From Crotalaria pallida (Eukaryota; Streptophyta; Magnoliopsida; Fabales; Fabaceae), in assembly GCA_037953625.1 (NCBI GenBank), contig CM075651.1:153342001-153406000 (forward strand): a stretch of 64,000 bases of DNA, in the 5' to 3' direction. The notes beneath the pieces were generated by a model. That model was not told where the DNA came from, did no database searches, and was given only the letters and a program-made list of their open reading frames with translations. The position numbers and the translations under genes are program-made. Numbering within the stretch: the stretch's first letter is position 1; every line of letters starts with the position of its first letter. Shown piece after piece: positions 36,709 through 49,390 of this stretch.

Positions 36709-36978
36709 CTTCTTCCGTCCCTAGATATAAGATCCTTTTGACATTTTTATTTTGTCCTTATTTATAAAACTTTTTACCAATTTTCAATGATCATTAATTA
36801 CTTTTTTTCACAAACACCCCTATTTATTTAACACTTTTTAGATTTCCAATAATATTAATAGGGATAATTTTGAAAATACATATCAAAAGTTTTCACATTT
36901 CCAATACAATTAACTAAATTATTTCACTTTCTTAATGGACGTGAAATCCCAAAAGAATTTTATATTTAGGGACGGATA
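36709..36978 (-). mobile_element. Stowaway-type MITE (family 1)
   Basis: Starts CTTCTTCCGTCCC after TA and ends near GGGACGGATAAATA. The interior is the reverse complement of the 20792 copy (CAATAATATTAATAGGGATA, CTTTCTTAATGGACGTGAAA). Confidence 0.8.
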
Positions 36979-37224
36979 AATACTAAATCCATGACGATAC
37001 AAGAAAGGTGAAAAGATGAGTAAAATGGATAATTTTGTTTGATTATGATTTTCGTAAGCAAGACTCGAAACCCAGATTTTTATTTAGTTTTTTTTTATTC
37101 TTGCAACATGTGCATAGGTTAATCATATTTTAAAAACTAAGTTTTTTTTTTATGAAAAATGCTATATTTAATGAACAAAGAAATGAATATTTAGTTTTTT
37201 AATACATTTTTATTTGTATTGTAT

Positions 37225-37330
37225 ATTTATTTTAGATAGAATAGACGGTGTAAAAAGTTTTTTTCACACCATTGACATATCATTTATAATTCATGTACTA
37301 TTGAGCATTAATTTTTATCTAAAAATAAAA
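37225..37330. mobile_element. Partial MITE with GGTGTAAAAAG ends
   Basis: Contains GACGGTGTAAAAAG and TTTTTTCACACC, as in the copies at 46219 and 50262. Its right half is missing. Confidence 0.45.
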
Positions 37331-37577
37331 TAGTTGAGTGGTACTCGTATATAATAAACTCACAATATAAAAAACCTTTATGCATAAACTATTACACTAT
37401 GTGCTGTGGAGTACGTATTTTATACGTAGAAGCATAGGTTAGAGAAACCTTTTTATTTAAGATGAAAGAAGTACTTGAACCAATCGTGTGACAGTGTTGT
37501 GTTCTCTTAGTAATTGCGCTTGAAAGTCCTTGAATGCATTATTTAATGGATTTAATTAATCACTCCCTTCAATCTAA

Positions 37578-37836
37578 TACTCGCGTCGATCCTATTTTGA
37601 TGTTTTTATTTTCATCTTATTTATAAGATTTTTTTTCAATTTTCAATAGTATTTAATTACTTCTTTACATAAATACTCTTATTAAATCAACATTTTTTAG
37701 AGTTCCAATGATAATTATAGGGGTAATTTTGAAAAAGTATATTAAATTTTCACATTTCCAATATCACTAACAAATTTAACCATTTTCCTTGGTGGAATGA
37801 AAAACCCCAAAATGATCTAGGGCCGGAATATACTCT
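37578..37836. mobile_element. Stowaway-type MITE (family 3)
   Basis: Shares its interior with 41159-41431 (TTTTCAATTTTCAATAG, ATTACTTCTTT, GAGTTCCAATGATAATTATA, TTTTCACATTTCCAATATCA). The ends are worn. Confidence 0.65.
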
Positions 37837-37839
37837 TTG

Positions 37840-38597
37840 TATACCTTTGAAAAATTTACTTCTATTAAAAAGTGACTGAAATGAATATCAGCGGTGCTAT
37901 TGAAAATGTAAATATTTAATATCATTTTTTAAAATTATTCTTATAGTTATTATTAGAATTTATAAAACGTGTTGATTTCATAAAAAAATTGGAAAAAATA
38001 ATACAGTAATTACTTATATTATTAACAATTGAATTAAGGTCTCAGAAATACGATAATTTTTTTTCCTAAAAATCTTGCATATATATAATTAAGACCGAAC
38101 GGGAGTAGTAGTTTTTTTCATTATTTTTGTTTGGTATTCAATTTCTTTCATTTTCAACTTAGAAATTTATGGAAATCAATTTTTATAGTACTTGTAAATT
38201 TGTTTATGCAATTTTTTGCCATAAAATAAAACTATAATAATTTAAAACTATAAAGTTAACGTGTTTCTGTGGAAGAAGTGAAGGCGGTGGCATCATGGGT
38301 AGGTAGTGGCTGTTGGTCGCCACTTGCAGTGCTGTATGTGACTCGAACGGAGGGTGGAGGCGTTGTTTAGAATTAGCAATGAGTTTTTGTAACGTGAATG
38401 ACAAAACTGCCTGTAACTGAAAGCCTGAGTAGTTGAGTTCTTTGACCATTGCATTGGACCACTTTGACCCTCTTATCTTCTACTTGGGGCACTTTGCGTC
38501 TTCATCTTCGCATCTGCATACTCATTTCATCTTTTTTTACCAGTATATCATTTAAGATTTCAACCTGTAAATTAAAAAACTACTTTTTTGAATTGTA
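37840..38597. other. Intergenic, no gene recognised
   Basis: An 81-codon minus-strand frame at 38204-38449 shows no motif. Otherwise AT-rich. Confidence 0.45.
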
Positions 38598-38607
38598 AAT
38601 TAAAAAA

Positions 38608-39110
38608 GGCTTAATTATGTCACAAGTACCTGAAATTTGGATACTTTTGTCAGATATCCTTGTTCTTATTTTATCAATGTTTGACTCTTGAAGTTACCTC
38701 TGTGTTTGTCATATACCCCTACTATCAATTTTGGCCAATTTTGCTGACAAGTAACGACAGAATCCTGGTTAGACGCAGGAGGTAGGCCACGTTGTGCTCC
38801 GTGGGCGATGATCCTGCTTTTCTTTAAATTAAAAAACTAAAAACCTTAATATTTTTATATTTTTAGTTAAATTAAAAAAAAATTGAAGAGAGAGGTTGTT
38901 TTCACCCCTGTGACATTACGCAGCATCACATGACCAACCTCCCGCGTCTGATCAGGATTATGATGTTACGTGTAAGCTAAATTGGCCAGAATTGATAGTG
39001 GGGGTATATGACAAACCCAGAAGTAACTTCGGGAAGTCATACATTGAAAAAAAAACAAGAGTATCTGGCAAAAATACTCCAAACTTCAGGGACTTATGCA
39101 TAATTAAGCC
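38608..39110. mobile_element. Mutator-like foldback MITE (family M, copy 1)
   Basis: A 503-bp element starting GGCTTAATTATG and ending CATAATTAAGCC, flanked by a 10-bp repeat AATTAAAAAA (38598-38607 and 39111-39120). The arms pair for about 200 bp: TTTGTCATATACCCC with GGGGTATATGACAAA, and CAATTTTGGCCAATTTTGCT with AGCTAAATTGGCCAGAATTG. A second copy lies at about 54665-55125. Confidence 0.85.
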
Positions 39111-39124
39111 AATTAAAAAATTAG

Positions 39125-40311
39125 TTTTTTTTTAATGACAAGTAGGTAAAGTTTATAACATATACACCTCTGGGTCGGATCCTGCCCCACGAGGTCCTCA
39201 CTTCTGGTCCCACATTTCTCTTTCTTATGTTTGGTTATGCGATGAGTTAACCCATAATCAATTCTGGAATGCCAATGTTATTAATAGTTGTTTCTTCTAC
39301 AACATAGTTTTCGAGACAGAATTGATTTCCGGAATGGAAACCAAACATGTCAGTGTTAAGAACTTAGAACATGAAAGTTCCAAATTCGTGTTGAAATGTT
39401 GATAACTTTAATTTATTTTCTCTTATCTCTTTTCTAAGTTAATAATTTTGACTATAAAAACTTACTTTTGATTAAATTATTACTTTGATTAAATTATTAT
39501 TTGATATATTTTTTCAAATTATCCTATAATTATCATTGGTTATCTAAAAAATGTTGATTAAACAAGAGTGTTTATAGAAAAGAAGTAATTAATATCATTG
39601 AAAATCGATATAGTATATTAAGAGGCAAAAAAAATTCACTAAGTAAAACTTATATTTAAAGACAAAGGAAATATCTTATATCATTAATATTTTTCATATT
39701 TTACTTAATAACATATCATCTAATAAGAATATATTATAAAAATAGCTAATACTTTAAAAAAAAAAAAATAACAAATAAAACATTTTATTCTTTACCACTA
39801 TAGTAATTATTTAGAGACATGAATTACTCCATTCTGTTTACAATATAAGAAAAAAAATATACTTCTCTTGATTAAAAATATAAGAAAAATTTAACTAGTT
39901 TTCTTAAAAAAAAAAATTTCAATGTTGTTTTCCTAAAATATCTGTAAAAAATAATTATCCCATTTAATTTTTATTTCATTCACGATAAAATACCTTTATT
40001 TTATTTAAATGTTTTTCAGAAAAAATATCTTTATTATTTAAATGATTTTTAAAAAAGCAATGCAATATTATTTGTTATTTCTAAAAACTATTTTTATCTA
40101 ATTAATTAATAAGACAGGTAATGTCGAGTCTTAATATTGCCGAGTGCCCAAATGTCGAGTGAACATGAGGGTAGGTAAGTTATTGGCACCAGGATATGTT
40201 TTTGGTGTTGTTGCATCGGATGAGGTAACCTCTGTCTTACGTATCTACAATGAAAAGGGAATCAAAACACATAGTTTTCGAGAGAATGATTTAGAACATA
40301 TCTGACCCCTG
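39125..40311. other. AT-rich intergenic, no gene recognised
   Basis: Homopolymer-rich sequence. No coding frame or bounded repeat was supported. Confidence 0.5.
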
Positions 40312-40328
40312 TGATAAGCCTTATACTT

Positions 40329-40520
40329 TTTCTTTGGATGAACCAGGGTATCCACCCGCGCAACTGGGTGACTAATCCCTCGCACCACGGTCGGGCCCTT
40401 TCGGGGGCGATGCTCCCAGTAAAGCTTGCTCCATTCACATGCGCCTCGAGTACGACTCGAACCCGCGACCACATGCTTAAGGGACACAAGTCCCTTCCAC
40501 TTGTGCCAGCCTCCACTGGT
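40329..40520 (-). mobile_element. tRNA-derived SINE (minus strand)
   Basis: A 192-bp element flanked by a perfect 17-bp duplication TGATAAGCCTTATACTT (40312-40328 and 40521-40537). On the minus strand it begins CCAGTGGAGGCTGGCACAAG, has an A-box-like TGGCACAAGTGG and a B box GGTTCGAGTC (complement at 40454-40463), and ends in an A-rich tail (the T-rich stretch at 40329-40334). The body is GC-rich. The overlapping frames here are artefacts of this composition. Confidence 0.93.
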
Positions 40521-40539
40521 TGATAAGCCTTATACTTAC

Positions 40540-41156
40540 AAGGGAAAGTAAGCACACTTAATTCAATTAGACCGGCTTGTTAGGCAAATAAAATGAAGGG
40601 AATGAGGAAAATATTTCATCGAGATTAATTAGTCAGCAACTATTATAGCGGACAAGAATAAAGGTTGGGAATATGACTTGCTACTAACTCGGAGCATTGA
40701 TGGAATGTGAGAATCAAGGAGTGACGAGGGCCTTATGTCGGTTTTTTGGGCCTGTCTCGGCTAGTATATTTGATCTATTACGAGTAGTAAGTGAAAAAGT
40801 ATATAATTATTAGAAAAATAATTGTTAAATTAATTAAGTTATTGTATAAATTTTAATATTAATAAATATATTAATTACACCCTTCATTTCATAAATTACG
40901 TTCTTTTAGCTATTTACATATACTAAAAAATAAGTAAATGAAGTAAGAGTTTGATATATTTTAATTTGACTAAATTACATTCATTTAATAATTAGAGAGA
41001 AAGTGCAGTGATAATGAATGTATGAAGATTATATTAAAGACAAATGAATAAATGGGTGATAAAAAAAAAATATATGATTGAAAAAAAAATATAAATAAAT
41101 AATATATCTCTTAAAGTACATAACATATAAGATAAAGTAAAATGATTACAAATATA
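40540..41156. other. Intergenic, nothing recognised
   Basis: AT-rich, with no supported gene or repeat. Confidence 0.5.
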
Positions 41157-41158
41157 TA

Positions 41159-41431
41159 CTCCCTCCAGTCCTATTTATAAGACTCTTTTGGGGTTTTCAT
41201 TTTGGTCCTATTTATAAGACCCCTTTTCAATTTTCAATAGCATTTAATTACTTCTTTCCACTAACACCCCTATAAAGTCAACACTTTTTAGAGTTCCAAT
41301 AATAATTATAGGGGTAGTTTTGAGAAAGTATATCAAATTTTCACATTTCCAATGTCACTAACACATTTATCCACTCTCCTTGATGGGAGTGGAAAACTCC
41401 AAAAGGATTTTATAAATAGGACCGGAAGGAG
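41159..41431. mobile_element. Stowaway-type MITE (family 3)
   Basis: Starts CTCCCTCCAGTCCTATTTAT and ends TAGGACCGGAAGGAG, with TA on both sides. The interior is shared with the worn copy at 37578. Confidence 0.85.
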
Positions 41432-41644
41432 TAATTTATGAGACAACAAATAATGTATAATATTTATACAGTAATTTTTACAAACTGTTTTTTAAATATA
41501 TTTTAGTTTAGTATTAACAGAGCGAGTAGTTTGTAACATTGGGAATGGTAGGATGGCAGGAGCTTGAATGCTGAGTTGTGACAACGGCATCACGAGACGT
41601 GAGAGCCAAAAGTGGACTCACTCACACAAAGACATTATTTATTA

Positions 41645-41992
41645 CTCCCTCAATTTCATTGAGTTTGGCCTTTTAGGTTTAGACACGTAGAATAAGAAAG
41701 TGTAGATTATTATAAGTATTATGTATGATTTACTCAAAATGTCTCTATTAATTCTTATTGAAAATTGTAGTAGTGTTTAATTTTTATTAGTAAGTGTATG
41801 TGTCCATTAATCAATGTATAGTGGTTTAAATATGAGAGATGATAAAAGTATAATTAATGAAGAGTGAATAAAATGATTGAATGAGGTTAAAATAGGAAAA
41901 AACAATATGTTTGTGTATTGAAAATGTAAAAGACCAAACATTGTGAAACAAGAAAAAAGTCTAAAAGACCAAACTGGATGAGCCGAAGGGAG
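41645..41992. mobile_element. Stowaway-type MITE (family 4)
   Basis: Starts CTCCCTCAATTTCATTGAGT and ends GGATGAGCCGAAGGGAG between TA dinucleotides. The interior is shared with 55419-55760 (TGTATAGTGGTTTAAA, AATTAATGAAGAGTGAATAA). Confidence 0.85.
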
Positions 41993-41995
41993 TAT

Positions 41996-43770
41996 TGTAT
42001 TTCATTATTGTATTCAATGTTCTTTATATCAATATCTTTATAATATATTATTGATTTTAATAATTAAAAATTTTGATAATTGTGATTAAAAATTGAAATA
42101 ATGATAAGTAAAATAACAAAAAAACACATTTCATTTGATTTAAAATATGGGTATTGTTAACTAGTATTCCAGGGGTATTGGTTAAGGAATTCATCAAGGA
42201 AAAACTTGCATTGGAAATCCAAGTCCATTAGTTCTCGATATTATAAATTCAGCATTTTCCAAGAAAAAACTACCTTTTTTCCTTTCTTAACCAATGCCCT
42301 AAGGACACTCTTTAGCATTTTCCTTAAAATATAAGCAAAAGTGACTAATCTTAAATTTTATTTCATTCCAATGACACTTTCTTAAAATATACCTAGAAAA
42401 TTGTTTTCTCATTTAATTTTTGTTTCATTCTCAATATTACTTTCCTAAAATACCTCTATTTTTTATAAATTTGAGAAAATTAAATACAATCAACTAACAT
42501 TCTTAATAAATGTGAAAGTTGTTGTTAAATTTGCTTGTATTGTAAGACAGAGGGTGCAATATTTATCTTAAGATAAGTACGTGAGAAATGATGACATTTG
42601 TTATCGTTTTTTGAAAAATTGTTGATATCAAAAATACAATTACTTTAGTGGAATGACATATTTAGTTGAATCTGGATATAACAATAAGGGCAGGTGATAT
42701 TTGATTATTTGTTTACGAAATAAATGAATGAAATTCGAGATTAAAAATAGAGTGAAAAGGAATTTTTTATAAATAAAAACTAAAAAAATGCATAAAAATC
42801 ATTTGAAAAAGGGAGCACCCCGAATTTTCCTCGTTTTATTAGAAAAACAAAATATAATCAAAATAGTGTTAGGTATGAAAAAAAGATTTTGTTCTCATGT
42901 AGTCAAGCTCGTTGTGTATTGCTCTCGGATCTTGTATTAGGTAAAACGTTAAAATTACATTACATGGTGGGAAGAACGATCATGAATCCAAAATGGATTA
43001 ACTTTTTATTTATAAAATGTTCATTGCAAAGAAAAATATTATTTGTGTTTTTTTTCATAAACTTAGTTGTTCTTTGGAGATCGTCTTTAATTGTTCTTTA
43101 TGTCCTAATTATTCACTCAACATTTTCAACATTTGAAAATGAATGCTTTGTCTATCTATCGATTTTTTAACTAAAAAGATTAAAATTAAAACTTAAATAA
43201 CATATAACGGTGATTATCCAATATTATATGATTATAGATCAATTATTTTAATTAAGTGGTGATGTACATGACAACATGTCACGTAATCCACGCCACACCT
43301 TGACAACAAGTACACCAGGTGTGTTGTTTATGATAAAAAAAAAAATTCCAAATTATTTTTTTATCCTAAAAAACATGACATCGCCATCTAATTCCACTCT
43401 AACACCACCTTCAACCCTTTTGGCGAGAAACTTCTCCGCCTCCTCATGTCTTCCTTCCAGCAACCATCGTGGATGCCCTTTGCCCCTTGCTCAAGGGCCC
43501 ATATCATCGTCCAGATGCCCAAATCCTTCTTCACTTGGACAGCGATGCAATAGCAATGTATGTGGTGTGGAAGCATGATGATGATGCACTTGCCCACTAT
43601 AGGATTCGACTTTTTGTCCACCTAATATTTTTGTTTCTCTACAAATACCCATGTTTGCATATAAGAAAAAAAAATCAAAAGTTACTGTTAAAAAAAATAA
43701 AATTTGGTATGAACTATTTTCTCCAAAATGAAGTTTATAGGATGGGACTTGCTTCTCTTGGTAGGATATA
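41996..43770. other. Intergenic; unassigned frames at 42889 and 43276-43620
   Basis: The segment 43380-43620 is less AT-rich than its surroundings and has open frames on both strands (43276-43578 plus, 43388-43621 minus). It could be a decayed exon or transposon fragment, but no domain is recognisable. The 93-codon frame at 42889 is also unassigned. Confidence 0.35.
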
Positions 43771-43772
43771 TA

Positions 43773-44067
43773 CTCCCTCCGTTTCACTTTAAGTGTCTTT
43801 TTAACATCAAAATTTTGTTTCAAAATAAGTGTCTTTCTACCAAATCTAGATAACATTTAAAAATGTTTTTCCTTATTTACCCTTACATTTAATGTTGTTT
43901 TAGTTTTGAAATTTGTAATACTAGTAATGATGCATTGACAAAATAAAATATTAAATAGGGGTATTTTTGATAAAATACACATAAAACTTACAATAATCAT
44001 CATAATCAACACTTTCTTAATTTATGTGCAAAAGTCCAAAAAGACACTTAAAGTGAAACGGAGGGAG
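43773..44067. mobile_element. Stowaway-type MITE (family 5)
   Basis: Long perfect terminal repeats: CTCCCTCCGTTTCACTTTAA at the left is the complement of TTAAAGTGAAACGGAGGGAG at the right. TA flanks both sides. No coding capacity. The well-matched ends suggest a younger insertion than families 1-3. Confidence 0.9.
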
Positions 44068-44069
44068 TA

Positions 44070-45100
44070 ATAAAATGCATTTAATTTTTTTTGTCCCTTT
44101 GTTGTGTAATTAATTAGGATAATGGATAGAAAGCAACTTGTGGTGGTGCCAACGTTGTACGTTCATATTTCGTTGTGGACTTGTGGTCTACGTTATAGAA
44201 ACTTAATTAGTTCATTGCATATGTTTTCCCCTTTTGCGTTGCAGTTGCTTTCCCTTAATTTCCTTTGTCTTATCGGTTATTGCTATTTCCCTTTTTCATT
44301 GTATAGACGTGGTCTAGGTTATTGTTTTTTCTGGTCAAAGGGAGAATTTTGATTTTCCTTTTCCTCCAAAGCCTTCTTTTTATGCACTTTGTTGGCAATC
44401 AAAGAAGCATCATTCTCAAAATCTTGGATTAAGTTTCAATGTTAATGATTGGGAATTCCTTTGGCGTGCCAAAAGAACATTCAATAAAACAAAAATATAA
44501 AAGAAGAATGGTTATATGATTGAAGGACCCAAAATGCACCAGGTTGATAAAGAATTTTTTAAAAAAATGAAAACACAATCATACCACATCCAAATCCACT
44601 TCTGGTTGGATGATTTCTAGAAATCTCCACCGATATTTGAATTTGATTAGGTGCTTAAAATATAATTTGACCTCTACAAAGTGAATTATGAATGATGGAA
44701 ACATTTTGATAAATTTTTATCCCCTTTCCCCACATTTTTCACTCTGCCGAAGCTGCCTTTAACAAAAAGTGCTAGGGAATAGAGATACTCTTCCATCTAT
44801 GATTTGATCTGGTTGGAGGTGCTCTAAGTATTTGATCATGCATCTAAATTATGGTCAAAAAGTAATCTTCCATCATTAACCACTGCCCCCACTTCCATCC
44901 ATCTTTGTCAAGTTTGTTGAAAGATAGCCAACAACATACTCATCTATAGGATTTCAGCACTCCTCATAATTAGTTGATAGCTCCTACTTCCATAATTATT
45001 AAACGGTCCTACTTCTCTCCCCCTCCATCCCACTTACTGTTAAAATTATTATAAAAATAAAAAATAAATAATTTTTTATAAAAAAAAATGTTAACAAGCG
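44070..45100. other. Intergenic, no gene recognised
   Basis: A 76-codon frame at 44122-44352 shows no motif. Otherwise nothing is supported. Confidence 0.45.
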
Positions 45101-45106
45101 AGCAAC

Positions 45107-45749
45107 TAAGGCTCTGTTCGGCAACACGAGCTAGGAGCTTTTTAGCTAGGCAGGAGCTTTTAGATTCAGTTAATAAGCTACTAGCCTCGTTCGGTGAATG
45201 CAAATTTGAAGGAGCTTATAGCTTTTAAAAAAGGAGCTTGTAGCTTTTGAAAGCTAGCTTTTAGATAGCTTTCTAGAAACTAAACTAGCTTTCAATAATT
45301 CATATACCAATTATACCCTCAAACAAAATTTAAAATTATTTTACTATCCTTTAATTAATTATTAATTTAATAATTTTGTTATAATTAATTAATTAATTAA
45401 CTACATAATTAATAAATTAAGAAAAAATGAATTTAATTAAGTATAATTTAATAATTTTATATTTATTAATTAATTAATTAATTAACTATCTATTTAATAA
45501 ATAAAGAAAAAAATTTGAAAAATATAAAGTAATAAAATGTTGCATGTCCTTTTTGGTCATTTAATAACTTTTAGCTACTTCAAAAGCTAGTTTTGCCGAA
45601 CAACACTATTTTAAATAGTCAGCTAAACAGCTATAAGCTATGAGCTAAAAGCTCATAGCTCCTAGCTAGCTTAACAGCTACAAGCTAAAAGCTCATAGCT
45701 ACAAGTTACAAGCTCTCAGCTACAAGTTAGTTTTGCCGAACAGATCCTA
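45107..45749. mobile_element. hAT-like MITE
   Basis: Left end TAAGGCTCTGTTCGGCAA and right end TTTTGCCGAACAGATCCTA form a terminal inverted repeat. Subterminal regions carry many AGCT-based repeats (TAGCTTTT, AGCTCCTAGC, AAGCTCATAGCT). The interior is very AT-rich (TTAATTAATTAA). I found no matching 8-bp flanks, so the superfamily call is tentative. Confidence 0.7.
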
Positions 45750-45759
45750 AATGTAATAA

Positions 45760-45762
<3 letters not shown>

Positions 45763-45796
<34 letters not shown>
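45763..45796. repeat. (AT)n microsatellite
   Basis: About 34 bp of AT just outside the right end of the hAT-like element. Confidence 0.9.
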
Positions 45797-45798
<2 letters not shown>

Positions 45799-46218
45799 CA
45801 TTTTTGACATTTTCAAAAGATAAATAAATGTTAACTTTATAATTATTTTTTTCACTCTAAATAATCTTAATAAGAGTTCTTAAAATACTACTCGTTATTT
45901 CGTTAACAACACCCATTCTTATATAATTATACAAGCATAGAAAAATTTGATATATCAATTATAAATTTTCTTAACCTCAACCCTTTGGGCCGAGTATAAA
46001 AGGCTTTATAAAACATTTTTTGCATTGAAAACTTAAACATTTAAGATTTGAAACTTAGTAAATTTATGTTTATAATACTTTTTTTTCTTCTATTTTTTAA
46101 CCTCTTATCTTCAGCGCTAAAGGCTAACCAAACCCATCGATTATCAACCATCAAACTTTCCTTGGCTTTTCTCACATTTTGCTCATGTTATATATGAAAT
46201 CTACTCGGTCATTAATTT

Positions 46219-46402
46219 TTTTAGATTAATGGATATGTACTGACGGTGTAAAGTTTTTTACACCATCAGTCCATCATCCATCATTTATTTATACTATTTT
46301 AATTTATAAGTCAACGACCATAGACGGATGAATGATGGATAATGCACTGATGGTGTAAAAAAAACCTTTACACAGTTGGTGCATTATCCATTTTTTTTAA
46401 TC
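46219..46402. mobile_element. MITE with GGTGTAAA ends
   Basis: The ends read TTAGATTAATGGATATGTAC and GTGCATTATCCATTTTTTTT. Inside them GGTGTAAAGTTTTTTACACC forms a local palindrome that recurs near the right end as GGTGTAAAAAAAACCTTTACAC. Related copies are at 50262 (whole) and 37225 (partial). Confidence 0.65.
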
Positions 46403-46512
46403 CGCATAAAAAATGTCATTAGTTTTTTTTTTAAATGTTCTTTTTTTCCTTTTTGTTTTTTTAACGGAGATAAAGTAGTAGCACAGTCCGTGATTCACTT
46501 ATCATTTACTAG

Positions 46513-46930
46513 TAAGAGGATGTTTGTTTTTATTTAGATTATGTTTTTAGTTTTTTTTAATAATAATTTAATGTGTTTGGTATTCGATGTAGATTATAAT
46601 TTTATATAATATTTTTGAAAAAATAATTATAAAAATCTAATATTTTCTTCATAATTGTAGATTATTTTGGTAAGATTATCTTTTTGATCCATGTAATTTT
46701 CCTATTCTATATTATCATTCCAACAACATTAACTACATCTTTATCACTCCATGTCTTTTTTTGTAATTTACTCAATAAAAATAATATTCTTTACACTATC
46801 CAAACAAAACAAAACATATGAGGTTAAATTCATTTTTCAGCTAAAAATACTCAAATATAAACGGATTATAATTTTAACAAATAAAAATAATCATAATATA
46901 ATTTTATTAGCTATACCAAATACGCACTAA
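46513..46930. mobile_element. MITE, second copy of the element at 1250
   Basis: Shares ordered blocks with 1250-1606 (CCATGTAATTTT, TTTGTAATTTACTCA, ATATTCTTTACACTAT, TTAAATTCATTTTTCA) at similar spacing. The right end (CCAAATACGCACT) resembles the complement of the left (GGATGTTTG). Confidence 0.55.
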
Positions 46931-49160
46931 CAAGTGAATTGTTATCCGTCTATAATAAGTGAGAGATCCCTCTAATTTAAGTATCATATTAAATTTTACA
47001 AGCTATTTAATATAATTTTTTTTTATATAAGCTATTTAATATAAAATTTTGATATTGCAATAGTTTAAGGGTCAATATTGATTGCGGCTTTCACTCCAAT
47101 GATAATTTAACACTTATATAATGGTAATTTTTTTATCTTTTGACGAATCTACTCACTTATCAATATTTAATATACATTTTAATTCAACTTATAAATAGTA
47201 TTTTCCATAATCAAATCTCTTAATAAAAGATATAATTATTAAAATTTAAGCACATATAAAAAGCTCAACCAAAAAAATTAGGATGAGAGAATCTCATAAG
47301 TCATAACTTAAGTACCATATTGGAATATTGGACTTCCAAACTACTTAACCTATCACTTTTGACACAAACACTCATCATTTTTTTTTTCAGGTAAACCCTC
47401 ATAGTACGTGATTCACTTATTGCATCTCTCCATATTTTTTAGTTGAAAAATCACTTAATATGATTTTTGTCTTAATAAATAGCTCATTAAATTTTAAGTC
47501 CAGAATAATTGTTCGGAAAATTCATCTTTCGTTTCCAATAGACCAGTATGAAAGAAGCACGTATAAATATATTATTTTAATAAATTCAAAAATTACATGG
47601 TGGTCTTTTAAGACCCATAAGAAAATTCTTTTAAAATCAATATAAAAAAGTTTATTGAAGATGTCGTCGGATCGGAAAATAAGTAGTCTTATTTGCATAT
47701 CCATAATCTTATAACTTTTCATGCAACAAAATAATTATAATTATTTTTCATCTTTTAATTTTACAGAGATCTCAAAAAACTTATAAAAAGAAATTAGAAA
47801 AACAACTACAAATTATCATAATGTGATTATTCTTTTGTCTATAATCAAGTATCTATGGACACAAGTATAATGGTTACTCTTTCTGAGTACTACTGGTTGT
47901 ATAAAACGAGCAACACCATCACACTATTGATGACATTTTTTTATATACACAAAAGTTAAAGTTTGAGCCCTCCACCTCTTAACCATTTGCATGCTTAAAT
48001 GAGTACAAACCAATAGTAATTGTGTCAATATTTACTGGTAATTGTCACGAAGTGAAGTGATTATCAAAATAATATTTCCCCCCAAAAATTGGTATTCATG
48101 ATGGATCCATTTTTAATTCAAAAATGATTTTCTTAATTAATTTGGATTTAATACAATATGTGACTTGCATAATTTTATGCATGAGATCAAATTCTATTCA
48201 TTAAATTTATACGGAGTATTAAATAAAAATAGAAATATCCTATCCAAACGTAAATAAATATAACTGATTTTTTTTCCTACTGAATATCACATTTTATATG
48301 TTGAAATAACAAAAATATTTATCATCTCGGCTCTCACAGAAAAACCTAAGATAAAGCGGGCCCCAAACTAGCAATCAAGAAGGACTCATCAAGAAGACTA
48401 CTCGACGAAGAGCTCGTGGGTTAAGAGGTGAGTGGGCCCAGTTGAAGTGGAGATGAAATAGTGTTAATGTCTTGGACCTAACCTATCCTATGGCACATTG
48501 GTCCACACCTCTGGTCAAGGGTCACCTCACCACTCACACCGCACGCCTATCGTTTCTCATATCATAAACACTTTCATTAAAAATTAAATAAATTAATTAC
48601 TAATGATAAATTCTCTTCTTTTTTTTTTTTAATAAATAAAAAAAACAACAACGTTAAATCCTCTTGAACCCTTAGAACCGAGAATAAGAAGGTAAAAATA
48701 ATAAATAAATTTAGAAGAATTAAGTTTACTATCATTTGAATCATTAAATGTTTAGTTTTTTTAAAAAATACATTTCTTTTAATCTCTTATCCTCATCCTT
48801 AAAGATTAAGGTTAAAAAAAATCTTATTTTTAATACCAAATTTATGGAACTCAACTTAAGTCCTTTCTCATCAGGTAACCCCAACTAATAATACCGTTGC
48901 TCTCTCACGTGTGCTCCCTCACTATTGCTTCATCTCTCACTCTCTGCAAATTCATTCCACCCATCTGGAAGTCTTTCTCACCACTGCCTTTCAATTTCTT
49001 TCTCTTAATCATGATACTATGCATTTTGTTCATGCTAGTTGCATTCGACTATTTTGACTAATACTGTAACATGTTACATTTTCTTTGAAATTGATAATTT
49101 GATATTATTATTATAGACTTATTTTTTTTATTTACTATCTCTGTATAATTAATTTCATAC
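46931..49160. other. AT-rich intergenic, no gene recognised
   Basis: Small frames around 47460-47722 overlap on opposite strands and show no motif. A GC-richer stretch at 48340-48560 contains neither a gene nor repeat ends that I can define. Confidence 0.5.
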
Positions 49161-49166
49161 TTATTA

Positions 49167-49390
49167 CTTCTTCTGTTCCTATATATAAGACCATTTTGAT
49201 AGATTTCACGTCTATTAAAAAAATTGGTTAATTTAGTTAATGATATTGAAAATGTGAACATTTGAGTTGTATTTTTAAAATTATCCCTATTAATAGTATC
49301 AGAAATTTTAAAAATATTAAACAAATAGGGGTGTTTATGGAAAAAATAATAATTAATTATCATTGAAAATTGGTATAAGGTCTTATAAGG
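49167..49390 (+). mobile_element. Stowaway-type MITE (family 1), right end missing
   Basis: Left end CTTCTTCTGTTCC after TA, with the family-1 interior (GATTTCACGTCTATTAAAAA, CCCTATTAATAGTATC). It breaks off after GGTCTTATAAGG. Confidence 0.65.

Noticed and set aside
40245..40555. Arg-rich frames on both strands
   Set aside because: They cover the SINE at 40329-40520 and its flanks and have no family motif.
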